Source: Tolypeutes matacus (Eukaryota; Chordata; Mammalia; Cingulata; Chlamyphoridae). From it: 64,000 nucleotides of DNA. Of the stretch, positions 9,601-21,500 are shown piece by piece (position 1 is the first letter of the stretch; the number at the start of each line of letters is the position of its first letter). The notes below the pieces were generated by a model that did not search any database, was not told the DNA's origin, and saw only the letters and a program-made list of their open reading frames with translations. Position numbers and translations under genes: made by a program. The stretch lies in the NCBI GenBank assembly GCA_026826555.1, contig JAKSZT010053928.1:38026386-38090385 (forward strand), read 5' to 3'.

Positions 9601-11739
9601 TTGCCCAGCTCCCTGTCTACAAAAACAGGATATTTACTCTATCTATCAAGAGAACTATTTTGAGTCTCAAATAATAAAATATACTCAAATATACAAATAA
9701 GCATATCAATATAAAATTATTATATAGCTTCATTTTAATATATAAATATATAAAGCATTATAAAGATTTGGGGGAAAATTAAACGTTTTTATAATGGTAG
9801 CTTTACTTTTATTTCTAATGTAGATATTTTACAAAGAAGAGCATCAATAAGTAGATATTTGCCCCTCATGAACTTAACAAAATATTGAAGTTTGCTTCTA
9901 ATTAAAGTCAAAAAGCAATTGTGCTTTCACTCTAGTAAGTGGCCCAATGAAATAATTTCCTGTATGACTAAGAATTTTGCAATTAATTTCACTTTCCTAT
10001 GCATTTTTCTAATCTATAGAAATACTCTATGAACCAGTTTTTTCTGTTTTATTTGTACTAGAACATACAAAGGTAATATATAAACCATTTATTATAATAG
10101 GTCAGGATACCATTTAATTCTGGGAACTCTAGGATTTTTCCCTAGATCATAATGAAACTTTCCTTGATTATTGAGAGGAGAAAGGAGATAGGGAAAGTAG
10201 TTAGAATGCAATTAAAATAGCATGAAGATTTACAGAACCCTGAACTCGAAAGCAATAGTAACAGGGATAATGTGCTATGAATGGATTTCAAGAGAATTTT
10301 AGGAATTGTGATAGACAAGAATGAATGAAAATCAATATTTAAGGCCTAATTCTGGCTTGGATTATGAGACGTTGGTGCCATTCTAAGATAAGGAGTAACA
10401 GGAGGAAAATATTTGGTGGGGAAAGATAGTAAATTCAGTTGTTGAGCTTTAATGATAAGCATCCACATACATATTCAAATAAAGCAGTTAGAAAATATCA
10501 TGAGCGAATATGTAATACTTTAGAATCACATGTAAAGATGAAAGTGGCAACTACAATAATATGAGGATTGATAAAATATGCTTTTGAAAACTTGTAACAG
10601 CAAATACAACCATTATTCTCCCTAGAGAGTAGTTCAAAAGGTCTTTTATTGGTAACTGCTTAAACAAAGGGAAAGCTGAATAGAAACGTTCCGATAGTGA
10701 GAAGAAAGTTTTAAGCTATGTGGCATCTTGATTTCTTCTCTAATTGAAGATATAAAAGGCTGCATCTTTCCTTTTAAGGCAGTGTCAACAAATATAGGGA
10801 GGAATCATTGTGGCAATTTACTCATCTCTGAAAAAAAAGTTATTAAAAAGAGAAATGAAACTATTGGATAAATATAGTAAATGATAACAGGTTTAAAAGA
10901 GACTATTATATAAAAGTGTGTTCTATTGTTCAATAGTGCGTGAATAAACAATTTTAAGAGATGATTTCTGCTTCAAAATGGTCAGTTGTATGATGTTTGT
11001 TTTTGGTTGAGTTCTATGGGCATGCCAGTAATAACATGGTCCAGAGAACATATCCAGGTTTATTTGTTTGTTTATTAATTAAATAATTAGTTAATCTAAT
11101 ATAGTTTCTTCAGTCCTACTAGTCTGCAACTGATTTAGCGAAACAAGCGAACAAAAGAAAATACAAATGATACACTAGCTTCTACCCCAAATAAATACCC
11201 TTTTATAAAAGCCAAAAATAAATAGATAAGTAAAATAAAATAAAATGGACTAATTTGAAAAAAACAAACAAACAAAAAGCCCCAGGTGTTTGTGTGTATG
11301 GAACATTCAACATAGCTGACAGGACAGATCTGCTTTTTCATTTTCATTCTAGCTTGTCTCTGTACCATAGCTGTATTTATTTCTACCTTTTCTGTCTGGG
11401 TTTTTCTCTTAGAGAAAGCCTGGCACGAATCAGCAAATAACAGTAGTTAATCATTAAAATCAATGACAGAAAAAAAAAAAAAATAAAATAAAATCAATGA
11501 CAGACATCCTTGATTGCTTGACTATTGTCTTCTACTCTGAAGTTTCCAATTCTTTTTTGCTTACTTTTGCTATTCATTCTATTTTCACCTATACATTTCA
11601 CTAGAGATCCTTATTTCTTCTGTTCACAAATTAATCTGAAATACTGGGACTAAGATTATCCAAATGTGACCTTGAAGCTATTTCCTGGTTCCCATGTATT
11701 TGGAAGTATGTCCATTTTATTCATTTTTTTAAAAATCTA
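6601..11739. other. Anonymous AT-rich non-coding block
   Basis: No gene, RNA gene or clear repeat is recognised over 5.1 kb. An imperfect local duplication of about 70 bp lies around 8190-8310: ATGTTTATATAAAT followed by AGCAAAT occurs twice. Open frames at 8777-9040, 9133-9315 and 11135-11440 are short, overlap on opposite strands and have no recognisable domain. Confidence 0.5.
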
Positions 11740-11850
11740 CATAATAAATTACTCAGCCAACAATATGAGGGATATAAAGATGTATAAAATAGTAGGTATC
11801 TGCTTCTGAAAATTTATATTCTGGTAAGAAATACAAAACATGCAAACAAA
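11740..11850 (-). mobile_element. L2 LINE fragment, antisense
   Basis: GGGATATAAAGATGTATAAA, TTTATATTCTGGTAAGAAAT and AAACATGCAAACAAATG follow the antisense L2 order (GGGATACAAAGATGAATAA, then CAGTCTAGTGGG and ACAAGTAAAC). Confidence 0.45.
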
Positions 11851-12189
11851 TGTCTGAGATTTTGGTCGTTTAAGATAAATGGAAGAGGTATATAAATTGA
11901 AAGATAAGTGTAATTTTTTTGGCCACCAATTAAGTCAAAGTCAGTTTCATGATAATATTTAAATTGGTCTTTGAAGAATTGGTAGGATTCCATACTATCA
12001 TTGTCCTTTTTAAAAACATCAAAATTCTTTAGGTATTTGTGTAAGAACTAGCAAAGTTCTACGTTAGAGTAGAAAATCTCTACGCAGGCTTCCTGAGACC
12101 TAGATTCTAGCTAGAAAGAGAATATTAACTTCTAATATGACAAAGGCAATATCAAAAATATTTATTTAAAAAGCTTTGAAAAATTGTTC

Positions 12190-12221
<32 letters not shown>

Positions 12222-12724
12222 TGAGATAGAATAAAAAAGATGAGTGAAAATGTACTTTGCCCATACATAGCAGGTAATTCCACCTGTTCATTCATTTAAG
12301 ATATTGTGGTGGTGAGAGATTTGAGGATGAAACTGTTGGAATATTTTCAGTTCAGAGCAAAATCTGGATGGAACTATGGAGCATACACTATTGCCCTGGG
12401 GGTGAAACAGATAAAGGGTCAGTCTGGCTCATTTACAAAGCTATTGCTATTTCTCTCTCTCTCTCTGAGCCAGGATGTTTACATTTTCATGGACAGTCAT
12501 TGTGAATCTAGTAATTTGTCTTTCACACCTTTCCTATTTTCAATTTACTGATCATGCTTATACTCCTCACTCAGAATATTTGTCCTTTGTTGGGGAAAGA
12601 GATGGAGTGGTACATTTTGACTGGTTTATTTCTGAGTGATTTTCCCCTCTTACGCAAAATATTTATTACCCATTCTCAAAAATTCACAGTTTCTTCAGTT
12701 TAGAAAGGGTAGAGAGCAAGAATT
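11851..12724. other. Non-coding DNA with simple repeats
   Basis: Contains the (TG)n tract at 12197-12221 and a short CT run near 12452-12468. The ATG-less open frame at 12306-12551 has no recognisable domain. Confidence 0.5.
12197..12221. repeat. (TG)n microsatellite
   Basis: About 12 uninterrupted TG units, preceded by a TG-rich imperfect lead-in from 12191. Confidence 0.95.
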
Positions 12725-12890
12725 TTGAAAACCTACTTACTATGTACTAAACACTTCACTAGGTGCTTTAAAAACATCCTCACAACAGTTCTATAAGATA
12801 ACTATTCGTAAATCTGCTATAGAGGCAAGAAAACCCGAGGCTCAAAGAATTTGCACCGTTAGTAAGGAGTGAGTCTATTTGATTAAATAA
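12725..12890 (-). mobile_element. MIR SINE, antisense
   Basis: CTTACTATGTACTAAACACT, then AGGTGCTTTAAAAACATCC, TCACAACAGTTCTATAAGAT and CGAGGCTCAAAGAATTTGCA follow the reverse-complement MIR consensus in order. Confidence 0.75.
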
Positions 12891-13959
12891 CCCATCTTTC
12901 TCCTCCTAAACTATACTGTTTCTTAAAGTAATGAAGGGAAATAATTTGAAGAAGTTAGCAAGGCAGATACATTACAACCCAATTAAGTCCTTTCCTGCTG
13001 TGTCACACATTTGGACAGACCAAAAATAAATAAATAAAAGAATAATCTTTTCCTTCGCCAAAACAGATTTATACACTGGAAAAGCCTGATAATAACGTAG
13101 CCCATTAAATGAGTATTTTTCTTACATCTGTGCCAGTATTAAAATGACATTTGCCACAGGTCTAAGTGTTAGTAAAATCAGTCAAAAACAGATTTTTCTC
13201 CATGTTCAATTTTCCTTAGTGCTTGTTTGTTTGAGCAAGGGCACTGACTGGATCATGTCCTGATAAAAGAAGTTAGATATGTAAACAGTTCAGAAGTGTT
13301 GAGTCTAGACAGCAGGCAGAGATAGATGAATAACCAGGCGGAGGATATTAAAAGATATTGAATTGATACTAGCCCAAAAATGGGAAGGCCTAGCATATAT
13401 GAGAGCAGTATTATTTTTTTTTTTTTGGAGGGGGGGGTGGAAAAGAGGCAATAAGACTGTGTGACACAGGTGATAAATAGTAAAAGAAAGAGAAGCAATT
13501 GCTTCTTGGTAATATTCATTAGGTAAATTATTAACAAGATATTTAAGTAGGATACTATGCTTGATTATATATAATGCCTGCTGATGATTTGATAGCAAGA
13601 TATGGATGATCAAAATAATAGAATATTTATGAATATGAACCTTGTATTCCTGTGTTCATTAGGAAGTTCTGCTTTTTCAGGGTATTATATGTGGATGTTT
13701 TGGTAAATGAAGTGTGAGAAAAAGTGATGTATGTCAATTTCAGATGTGGATTTTAAGAGCTAGTGTGTGATTTACCATTTTCCCTTTTTTTGCCAAATGC
13801 TTATGGAAGCATGCATTGAAATGGAGTATCCATTTCCCTACACTCCTAAATGACTACAATGAGCAAATTCTCAGGTGCCTACATGTAACATTAGCAAAAA
13901 ATAAACTCATTTTTTTAAGGCATTGACAGTTGAAGTTGTTCGTTATTGCAGCATAACTT
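12891..13959. other. Non-coding DNA, nothing recognised
   Basis: A T run followed by a G-rich patch occurs at about 13414-13440. Two overlapping minus-strand open frames at 13253-13613 are hydrophobic by composition only (AT-rich complement) and resemble no family. Confidence 0.5.
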
Positions 13960-14090
13960 TGCCTATTCTGTCTGATTTACTTTCTTGACTTCCTTGATAG
14001 TAGGAATCATAATTATATATATATTCATCACCTAAAAGAGTATTTGGCATAAATGTTCATCAATGAATGAGTTAATGAATAATGATATAT
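13960..14090 (+). mobile_element. L2 LINE 3' end, sense
   Basis: The words GATAGTAGGAATCAT, AGAGTATTTGGCATAAAT and TCATCAATGAATGAGTTAAT match the L2 3' terminal region in order (gene-desert style decay). Confidence 0.45.
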
Positions 14091-17000
14091 AAATATTTGT
14101 TGCCCTCTTTGAATATACAGAAATAGTAAAATAACAATATAAAAGCCATCTGGAAATTAGATGTTATTTATATAAATTATGGTCCAGAAGTAAGTGTATT
14201 TCATTGGTGGCAGGCAAAGGGTAGCCTCTGCTAGAGATAAGAAACAAAGAGAAGAGCCTTGGAACTTCAGTAGTGAGGTAACTTGAGGCTCTTGCCGATC
14301 ACAGGACTAGCAACACGGATACTTGAGGTGAAAGAATTCATTATGTTGTTTTATCACATGAAAATGCTACATTAGGAATTGTTAGTGGCACTGTGTGATT
14401 CAAGGTGTGAAATGTTCACATGATGTGGAACGTGATGTGGATATGTAAGTTGCCAAGTGATGTCTCAAATTCAGACATTTCTTACACCTGTAGAATGGCA
14501 AAATTTGTTTAATGACCAAACAGAATGAAAGGAACAATTTTGAATAGTAGAAACAGAAATGAACAAAGAAACAAAACAGAGAAAGTAGTGTTCTTTTCTG
14601 AGAGGTACATAGTAGATACTTTCTTTCCTGCTCAAATATAGTTAACCTCTCAACAAGTATGAAGCAAGCATATATACCATTGAGCACATGATTGTTCAAC
14701 AAGTCAGCCAGTGGTAGCCAAACAACGTAGGCCACCAAAGGTGAAGCATCTTTAGAGGATGAAAAGCTTTTCCACCTTGAGATCATGAAGGAGGGTGTAG
14801 AATCTCTTAGGTGCCGAAGAACTCTGTGACTTTTTAGCTGAACGGCTTCTCCTTAATTATGCAGAATTTTAGCACTGTTTCTGCTGTGGATAGATTATGG
14901 TAAACATGAAGAATTTATGGATTTATGGGACATGGCATCCTGGAACTTTTTATGTAACTATCAGAGTATAAAATGGAAATGCTTATAACCAGAACAGCTC
15001 CTTTCTGTCTAAAAGATGTGAAAGCATACATTTCTTAGAGACATCATCTGTTAAATCTGGTCCAGCATGCATCCTTATGTGGCAAGGAAGAAAATGATAA
15101 GAAAGGAAATAAGGAGTGGCTCTGGCTTATTTCTCCTGAGTTCCCTCATGCCTTGCAATCACACATTTTCTTGAAATTACTAGTAAACCCTAACACTGGT
15201 TAAAATCTTTGATTCTTGTGAGCCTGATTTGACAATACAGCATTTCATTTTATCTCACCCATCCATTGGTATAAATTCTTGTGCCCTATTTCTTACTGAT
15301 TCCCTTAGGAAAATAATTCTTTGGATCCTTAGTCTTCTGCCTGTTGACTTACCCATGGAGCTTGGCATTTTGACACCAATCTTTCCCTCTTCATCACTAC
15401 CATCATTTTCTCACAACCTCATATCTATCCAGTCCTCACCCCAAGTTCCTAGTGCCCACACTATTGTTTTAAGCATCTTTCAATTATTCAAATAAATCTC
15501 TCCATAAAGATTTCTGAGGGTCACTGACCTACCAATTTACTTGAAGTGACGTCCAGGAATTTATTTGCAGAAAGAGTTTTGTTTGGGGGAATCATGACTT
15601 ATTCATAGCACATGTACCCCTTTTTTCCCCCAATTTAATCACAAGTGTCTCCTTCCAAAAGAACGGTCATTTTCTTTCTTTCTTCCTTGGAGACGCCTCT
15701 CTTTCCTTCCCAAAAGGGAAATAGTGGATTACTGGCTTGCTCCTAACTATTTCTTTGATTCCCCACATTTTCCAGATTTTTCTTGGATATTATAGCACTT
15801 TCTTGTTTCCTTGCATGTGTAATTTAGGGAACACCAAGAGGAAGTTACTTGGGTAGAGATTTGTTATTCTCAAGGAGGATATTTTCAGCCTCAAGTGACT
15901 TTGTAGCTATAATACATTTCCTACACTCCACCATAACCACCACTCCCTCATTTGAAATAAAAAAAAAAATCATTGAGGGGACTGACTTCTGCTTTATATA
16001 GATGGGGGCAAGAGGCTGGCAAACTTTAAATATTACTATTAATGTAATTTTCTTAGAGTCAACTGACCAACGGAGTCTAGAGAAATTGAGGTTTCATAAG
16101 TATTCATAGTTTCTCAGGCTGGATCAGTCAGAGGAAGGAAAATTGGTAGTGTGAATACCATAACAAAGGTAACAAAATACTCATTATTCTTAGACTTCTC
16201 AATACAACAATGGGTGTTTTAAAGCAAATTTTAGTTCTGTTGAAATTTCTTTCCATCCCTCAAAACTTTCCTTTTCTTTTCCAGTAAATACTCTATTCTC
16301 CATACCTTGCATTGTTTTTATAAGGGAAACTCAACATTTCGTCTTTGCTTTGGTCTCTTTTTACAGTCACTTCTCTAGTTCCACTGAGAACCTTCCACCA
16401 CTTATATCTAACATAATGGTATTTCTCACACAGCGTTACTTCCCCCCTACCTCTCAATACTGAATGAGACTTTGAAAAAATGATATATTCCACTGTCTTG
16501 TATGGAAAAAACTTGCCCCTGCCTGCCTTTCAGTTAAATACTGGGAGCCAATTGGTCGTCATTAAACTGGTGCTCCTAGCTTCAGAATGGAGGAAAAAGG
16601 ATACCTTATCTCCACGTGGCTTCTTCTAAGGGCAGGGCTCCTTTCTGTCATAGCTGTCCTTTGTTCCTGTAGATTACTTTCCTGGGACTCTTGAGAGATA
16701 TATCTGCATAACTTAATTGTTAAAGGTACACATTTTACCCATATAGCTACTTCGAATTTTTCTCAAATCCTTTTTTTACTTAAAATGATCAGTTTTAGGA
16801 ACCAAAGACTTAAAGATTAGGATGTACCTGAATTGGATAGACTTCACTGGCCATCAGTTTATAGCCTCATTACATAGGCAGGTACTTACCTTGATTATAT
16901 CTGTGAAACCACAAGGTCTTATTTCATAACCATTACCTGAACTGAGACTAAACCTGAATGACTATTGTCAAGAAGGCAGATATTTCAAAATAATACCTCC

Positions 17001-17384
17001 ATAAGATCATTTGACTTTATTTGGTGTAGCCAGACAAATTCCAATAGCAGTGTGTAAAAGTATGCCTCAAAAATATCAGTAAGATGCATTTGTAACTACA
17101 GAAAGATACAACAATGGGTGTAAGTGGAAAACACTAAGCTAGAAATCCCTGAAAATCATGCTGACATTAGCAGGAATGCCTGACATTGAGTTTCCAGGAA
17201 TTTTGATTTCTAAGAAAACAAACTATTAGTCCATTAATATACACTTTACTTTCAAATAAGTTTAATATGTATAATTGTATATTTGAACACAAACAAAATA
17301 TTTTATTCATGTTTTCCTATCACATCTACTGTCCAATTAAAATGTAAGAAAACAGCTTAAAAATTTTTTTCCAAAATGGGCTTT
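14091..17384. other. Anonymous non-coding block
   Basis: No repeat or exon is recognised. The 128-residue minus-strand frame at 14400-14786 and frames at 15229-15495 and 16293-16493 show no domain and no splice-supported structure. An A run sits at about 15959-15969. Confidence 0.5.
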
Positions 17385-17800
17385 TGTATCAGTCAGGGTC
17401 TTGACAAAAAGCTTACATGGTCCAAGAATTTAATAAAGAGAATACCTTTAAATATGTGAGAAAATTGAAGGAGCCAACAAAGGATGTTGAGGCACTCAGA
17501 AGCTAACAGCAGGAAAGTATTACTGCCCCTAAAGAGCAAAAGGAGGAATTAGTGCCATGACAGCCCAGCGAGACATGGAGCCATGTAGGAGAGGCTGCCT
17601 GAAAGGAGCTATAATCCTGGGGGAATGTAGCCTATACTGGATAATGTAGCCCAGAGCACAAAAGAGTGGGAAAGAAAAACCCCATTCTCTCTTCCTGACC
17701 TCTGATCTCCCACAGCTGACTCTCATTGGCTGAATGGAATCAGAAGCCAGCTAGGAAGGGAGCCCAGTCCTGCAGTTACAAGGATCAACCTCCTGGTGTA
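17385..17800 (-). mobile_element. Old mammalian interspersed repeat, LTR- or MER-class
   Basis: The stretch starts TATCAGTCAGGGTCTTGACA and continues through AATTTAATAAAGAGAATACC, CTCATTGGCTGAATGGAATC, AGAAGCCAGCTAGGAAGGGA and ATCAACCTCCTGGTGTAAA. I recognise this order as a dispersed mammalian repeat but cannot name the family with certainty. It is non-coding. Confidence 0.4.
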
Positions 17801-19839
17801 AAAAACAGAATAAGGATCTCTTGGTGATGGATATGGGAGTAGTAACTAGGAAATGGAAAATAATCAGCATAAATCTTGTTTTTATTTTTTGTTATTTTCA
17901 AATTTCAAGTGAATGGTAGTTATCCCAGTCCCTTGAAAGTACAAAATATGGGAAAGTAGAGAATAGCTATAACACAGTTGATGGGGAAATGCATCTTCTA
18001 AGCTATCAATATCATATTCCTGCCAAGAGAATGAAGGACATAATAAACTCATTTGCAAATACACACACATATGTGTTATTGAGACACACAACCATATATG
18101 TCCGTATGTGTTTGTATTCTCTATCTCTAGCTATCATGTATCCTTCAACAAGTCAAGGACAGTATTCCTCAACTTCTTAATCTCTGTATACATTTGTGAA
18201 GTAATAAATAGACAGCCGTATATACAGTGGTCTCAGTAATATGTTTTAGAATAATTTCATTTATTGCTCTCTGACTTTTTTGTCATTTAACTTTTATAAA
18301 TTGAATTTGTAACTTGTTAATATAGTTTTGCACTAAAAACTGCTTATATAATTATTCCAATTTAATGTGCTTTTATTGTATTTAAGAAAATTAGATCCTT
18401 CCAACCCTTGTAAATATAAGAAATGTGAAATAATATAAGTGTAAATAAAAGCCCATCAAGGTCACTGAGGAATAGGAATGATAGGCAGGGAAAATACAAA
18501 GGAAACCTTGAAAGGCTAATCAGTGGTAAGAATAAATTAGAGATAAAATAACAATGAAATCTCCTAGGAGACATGTTTTAAGCATCATAGGACTTATAAC
18601 CCATTTTCAATATGAAAATTTTTGATTCAAAAAGAAAGTAAAAATGAAAAAAGGAAAACAATGTTTTACAATATGTATGTTAGCAAATCAACACTGTTAG
18701 ATTTACTCTATAGAAATTTGAGTACATTAAAAAATAAATTTATAACAACTATAGTATATACAGTATAATCTAAACTTCTGCAGGAAATTTTGGGATAATT
18801 TTTGTGATAAGAACCTTTCTTCAACTTCTGTGATATTTTTTAGTCCAGGCTTAACAGAAGCTAAAGAAAGGGATCTGTTTTCAAATTACTTATTTGTTTG
18901 TACTATTTACTTCTTATTTGTTCATAGTAATAACTTATGATAAGCATTTTAATTGCTTATAATTTTAATACCAAAAGCTTTGTATAATGAACTAATGAAA
19001 ATAGAAGGGTATTATTAGCACATCATTAATTTATACAAATCTAATACTGTCCACATGTTTAAAAATAATCACAGTAAAACTCTGAAAGCAAAAGAAAATG
19101 TCGTTTTATTTTTAAGAGTTAAATAAAGAAATCACTTGATACTATAAGTTAGAAAAGAGCTTGGGTTTCTTTGGAGGCAGAGCCAATATGTTTGCTCAGC
19201 ACTCAATGATCTTGGAGATATTAGTCAACAAAATAAGTACTAATAGCTTTTGGAGACATTAGCCTAAGAACCATTTTCCATTTAGTCTGTGGTTAGTTAA
19301 TCGAGTGTATGTTCATTTGTCCATATAAGCTATAAAACCCTACAATAAAGATGTAATTATATTTAACATTGCTGACCAGTTAAAAGGCATAAACAGTAGT
19401 ATGCCCATCAATATGCACTTTATATTTGCTGACATTTCCACTTATGCCAGATGGGGACTTTAATGATGGTGCCTTCTGGTACTTCTAATGATTTTTGTGC
19501 CTGATGGTACAGTTATAGGTCCTGTTGTATCATATAAGCCTGAATGGTGGCTTAATAATGATCTTCAAGCATATGAAGTATATGGTTATGAAGTGACCAG
19601 ATGTTACTCATTCAAATAAGAATTAGTAGATTTTAACTCTAACTACTGCATAGAACTCCCTGATAATTAAAGATATCTAATGAATGGGATGGTGAAAGAT
19701 GCTATACAATCTTTTTATTTTTGCTTGAAAACAGAAGAACATGTTCACCTGCATTAAATGATCATTCGCTCCTGTTTTGTGAATGACATTTCAATTTCCT
19801 TTCACATCTATAAGTTTATATTTTTCATACTCCAATACT
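17801..19839. other. Anonymous AT-rich non-coding block
   Basis: No gene or repeat is recognised. About 19360-19700 is less AT-skewed and free of obvious repeat words; it is a possible place to look for conserved non-coding sequence, but nothing in the bases proves it. Confidence 0.45.
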
Positions 19840-19985
19840 AACTGGGTTCAAACCTGGGCCTATACCTTGTTACCTGTGTGACTTTGGGTAAGTTGGTTAA
19901 TTAAATCCTCTGTTTCTTGGTTTCCTTATCTGCAAAATGGAGATGTAATCTTTCATCTAAATATCTAGGAACAAATCTAAAATAC
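19840..19985 (+). mobile_element. MIR SINE, sense
   Basis: Well-preserved MIR core: CTGGGTTCAAACCTGGGCCT, GTTACCTGTGTGACTTTGGG, AAGTTGGTTAATTAAATCC and CCTTATCTGCAAAATGGAGA. Confidence 0.85.
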
Positions 19986-20226
19986 CATTAACTGTAAAGC
20001 AGGGTCAAATTTGTTTCTTTCATTTCTCTTCTGTAGAAATGAGACAAGGTAGGTCAAAAATATCCTTTTAGCATGATCTAGTTTTCTTCCTTTGGAGTAA
20101 TGGAGACCTGTGTGATCATAGTGAGCACTATAATGCCCTCAGCCTCTCTCTAGCAGTATATTTTCTACCCAGTCAGTGAGTAGGAGTATTTCTCCTTCAT
20201 AGTGTTAAGTAAATGTAGTGTGCAGA

Positions 20227-20340
20227 GGGAGCAGATATAGCTCAAATGGTTGAGCACCAGCTTCCCATGTATGAGTTGCCAGGTCCAAGCCCCAGTACCT
20301 CCTCCTCCTCCTAATAATAATAATAATGACAATTTTTTTT
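20227..20340 (+). mobile_element. tRNA-derived SINE, armadillo DAS type
   Basis: The head GGGAGCAGATATAGCTCAAA contains a perfect Pol III box A (TAGCTCAAATGG, 20238-20249). A box B with one mismatch follows (GGTCCAAGCCC, 20282-20292). Between them TTGAGCACCAGCTTCCCATG is the diagnostic DAS body. The tail is (TCC)n, then (TAA)n and a T run. TGTAGTGT occurs just before the head (20215-20222) and again just after the tail (about 20346-20353), a probable target-site duplication. DAS SINEs are tRNA-derived and typical of armadillos and relatives, so this is the main taxonomic marker in the window. Confidence 0.88.
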
Positions 20341-20354
20341 AAAAGTGTAGTGTT

Positions 20355-20475
20355 TTAGAAAGGGAAGGCAAAAGACCTGGTTCAAGTTTAAACTCTTGCA
20401 CTTACTAACTATATAATCCCAAAAGAAGTCATGTAACTTCTCTGAGGTTTATTTTGCTCACCTAGAAAAACAGGT
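20355..20475 (+). mobile_element. MIR SINE, sense
   Basis: AAGACCTGGTTCAAGTTTAA, CTTGCACTTACTAACTATA and GTAACTTCTCTGAGGTTTA follow the MIR order. Confidence 0.7.
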
Positions 20476-20543
20476 TAGGGACCATGGCATCAATAGATAA
20501 ATTTTGATGACCCCTTTGTTGTGAGGAAACAGGAAGTCAGATT

Positions 20544-20570
20544 GGGGGGATATAGCTCAAGAAGTTGAGA
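20544..20570 (+). mobile_element. DAS-type SINE head fragment
   Basis: GGGGGGATATAGCTCAAGAAG followed by TTGAG matches only the 5' tRNA-like head of the SINE at 20227. The body and tail are missing. A 3'-less fragment is unusual for a retroposon, so it may be a deletion remnant or a chance match. Confidence 0.4.
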
Positions 20571-20589
20571 GTGGAGTTTTTAACTACCT

Positions 20590-20740
20590 TTGAGTATTTT
20601 TAAGCCATCTTTTGTCCTATGCCTTTAGGTATCTAATCCTCACAGAGATTTTATGAGGTGGGTAATATTTTCCTCATTTTACCATTGAGGAAATTGAAGC
20701 TTAGAAAGGTTGCTGACTAAAATCCAGCATTCAGAACTAC
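20590..20740 (-). mobile_element. MIR SINE, antisense
   Basis: AATCCTCACAGAGATTTTAT, GAGGTGGGTAATATTTTCCT, CATTTTACCATTGAGGAAA and GAAGCTTAGAAAGGTTGCTG are the antisense MIR core in order. Confidence 0.8.
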
Positions 20741-21091
20741 TGGGAAAAGGTAAATGTCAATCTCCATTCTGTTTCCATCTCTTTCTAAACCTTGTGTTAT
20801 CTATAGGTTAGAAAGGCTATACACCCTGTAGTCTCTTACTTGATGGAGGATTTAGCTTTCCTGTCCAATATCTGGTGCTTTAGGAATTGTTGACCTTGGA
20901 AAAATCGCTTGGGTATACATGTAACAGAAGTTTTCTTGAATTTGTCAAAGACAAAATTCATAAGTAATTTACAGTCATTGAGTAAAGGTTTATTTTTGTC
21001 TTGCAAAAAAAGTATAATAAAAATAGTATAACTTTCGGAATGACAAGGATCCCAGAATAAAAATAATTCATTCATAGGTCAAATCATTATC

Positions 21092-21500
21092 TTATTATTA
21101 TTATTATTATTTTTTTTTTTTTTTGTTCAGGCAGGAAGTTTATTGGGAAGCTCTCCCAATGGAGGGGGTCTGAAGAGAGACTTCAGCCCACCCCCAGAGG
21201 ATGGTAGATATGGCTATATAGGGTACATCAATAAGTAGGGAAACGGAGTATAGTCTGGGGCCAAATGACCAGGGGGGGAGTGGACTAGGAGGTCCTGGAA
21301 TGTGGGAGGGGTTGGAAAGGGAGTGATGGCCCTTATCTGCTCCATTTTGTTTATTCTTGGGAGGGCATGAGCTGCCCCTAGGCTATGGCTTGCTCTGTTA
21401 GTACGGTGGGTTATGACTGGAGGTTGCCAATTATGTTACTTTTGACAATTCTGATTGGATACTTTTTGGATGGTTTGGAGAAAAGTTAAATCTTGTCTTT
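21092..21500 (-). mobile_element. Polyadenylated retrocopy of a retroviral-type LTR (U3-R), antisense
   Basis: On the minus strand the sequence has LTR promoter layout: a non-coding U3, a TATA box (CTATATAG, 21214-21221), then about 70 bases downstream AATAAA (21139-21144 as its complement). Fifteen bases after that the sequence changes to poly(A) (T run 21110-21124). A normal LTR would continue into U5. A poly(A) tail here indicates a copy of an endogenous retroviral transcript's 3' end, reinserted by L1 machinery. The tail has degenerated into (TTA)n at 21092-21109. The 5' limit near 21500 is not defined and no duplication was identified. No retroviral protein is encoded. Confidence 0.6.

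Noticed and set aside
12197..12221. TG-rich arrays as a possible CRISPR or regulatory repeat
   Set aside because: They are plain dinucleotide microsatellites with no spacers.
14400..14786. A 128-residue minus-strand frame
   Set aside because: No domain, no splice-site or neighbouring exon support; length is compatible with chance in this window.
21092..21500. A solo LTR left by recombination
   Set aside because: The sequence ends in poly(A) directly after the AATAAA region, without U5.
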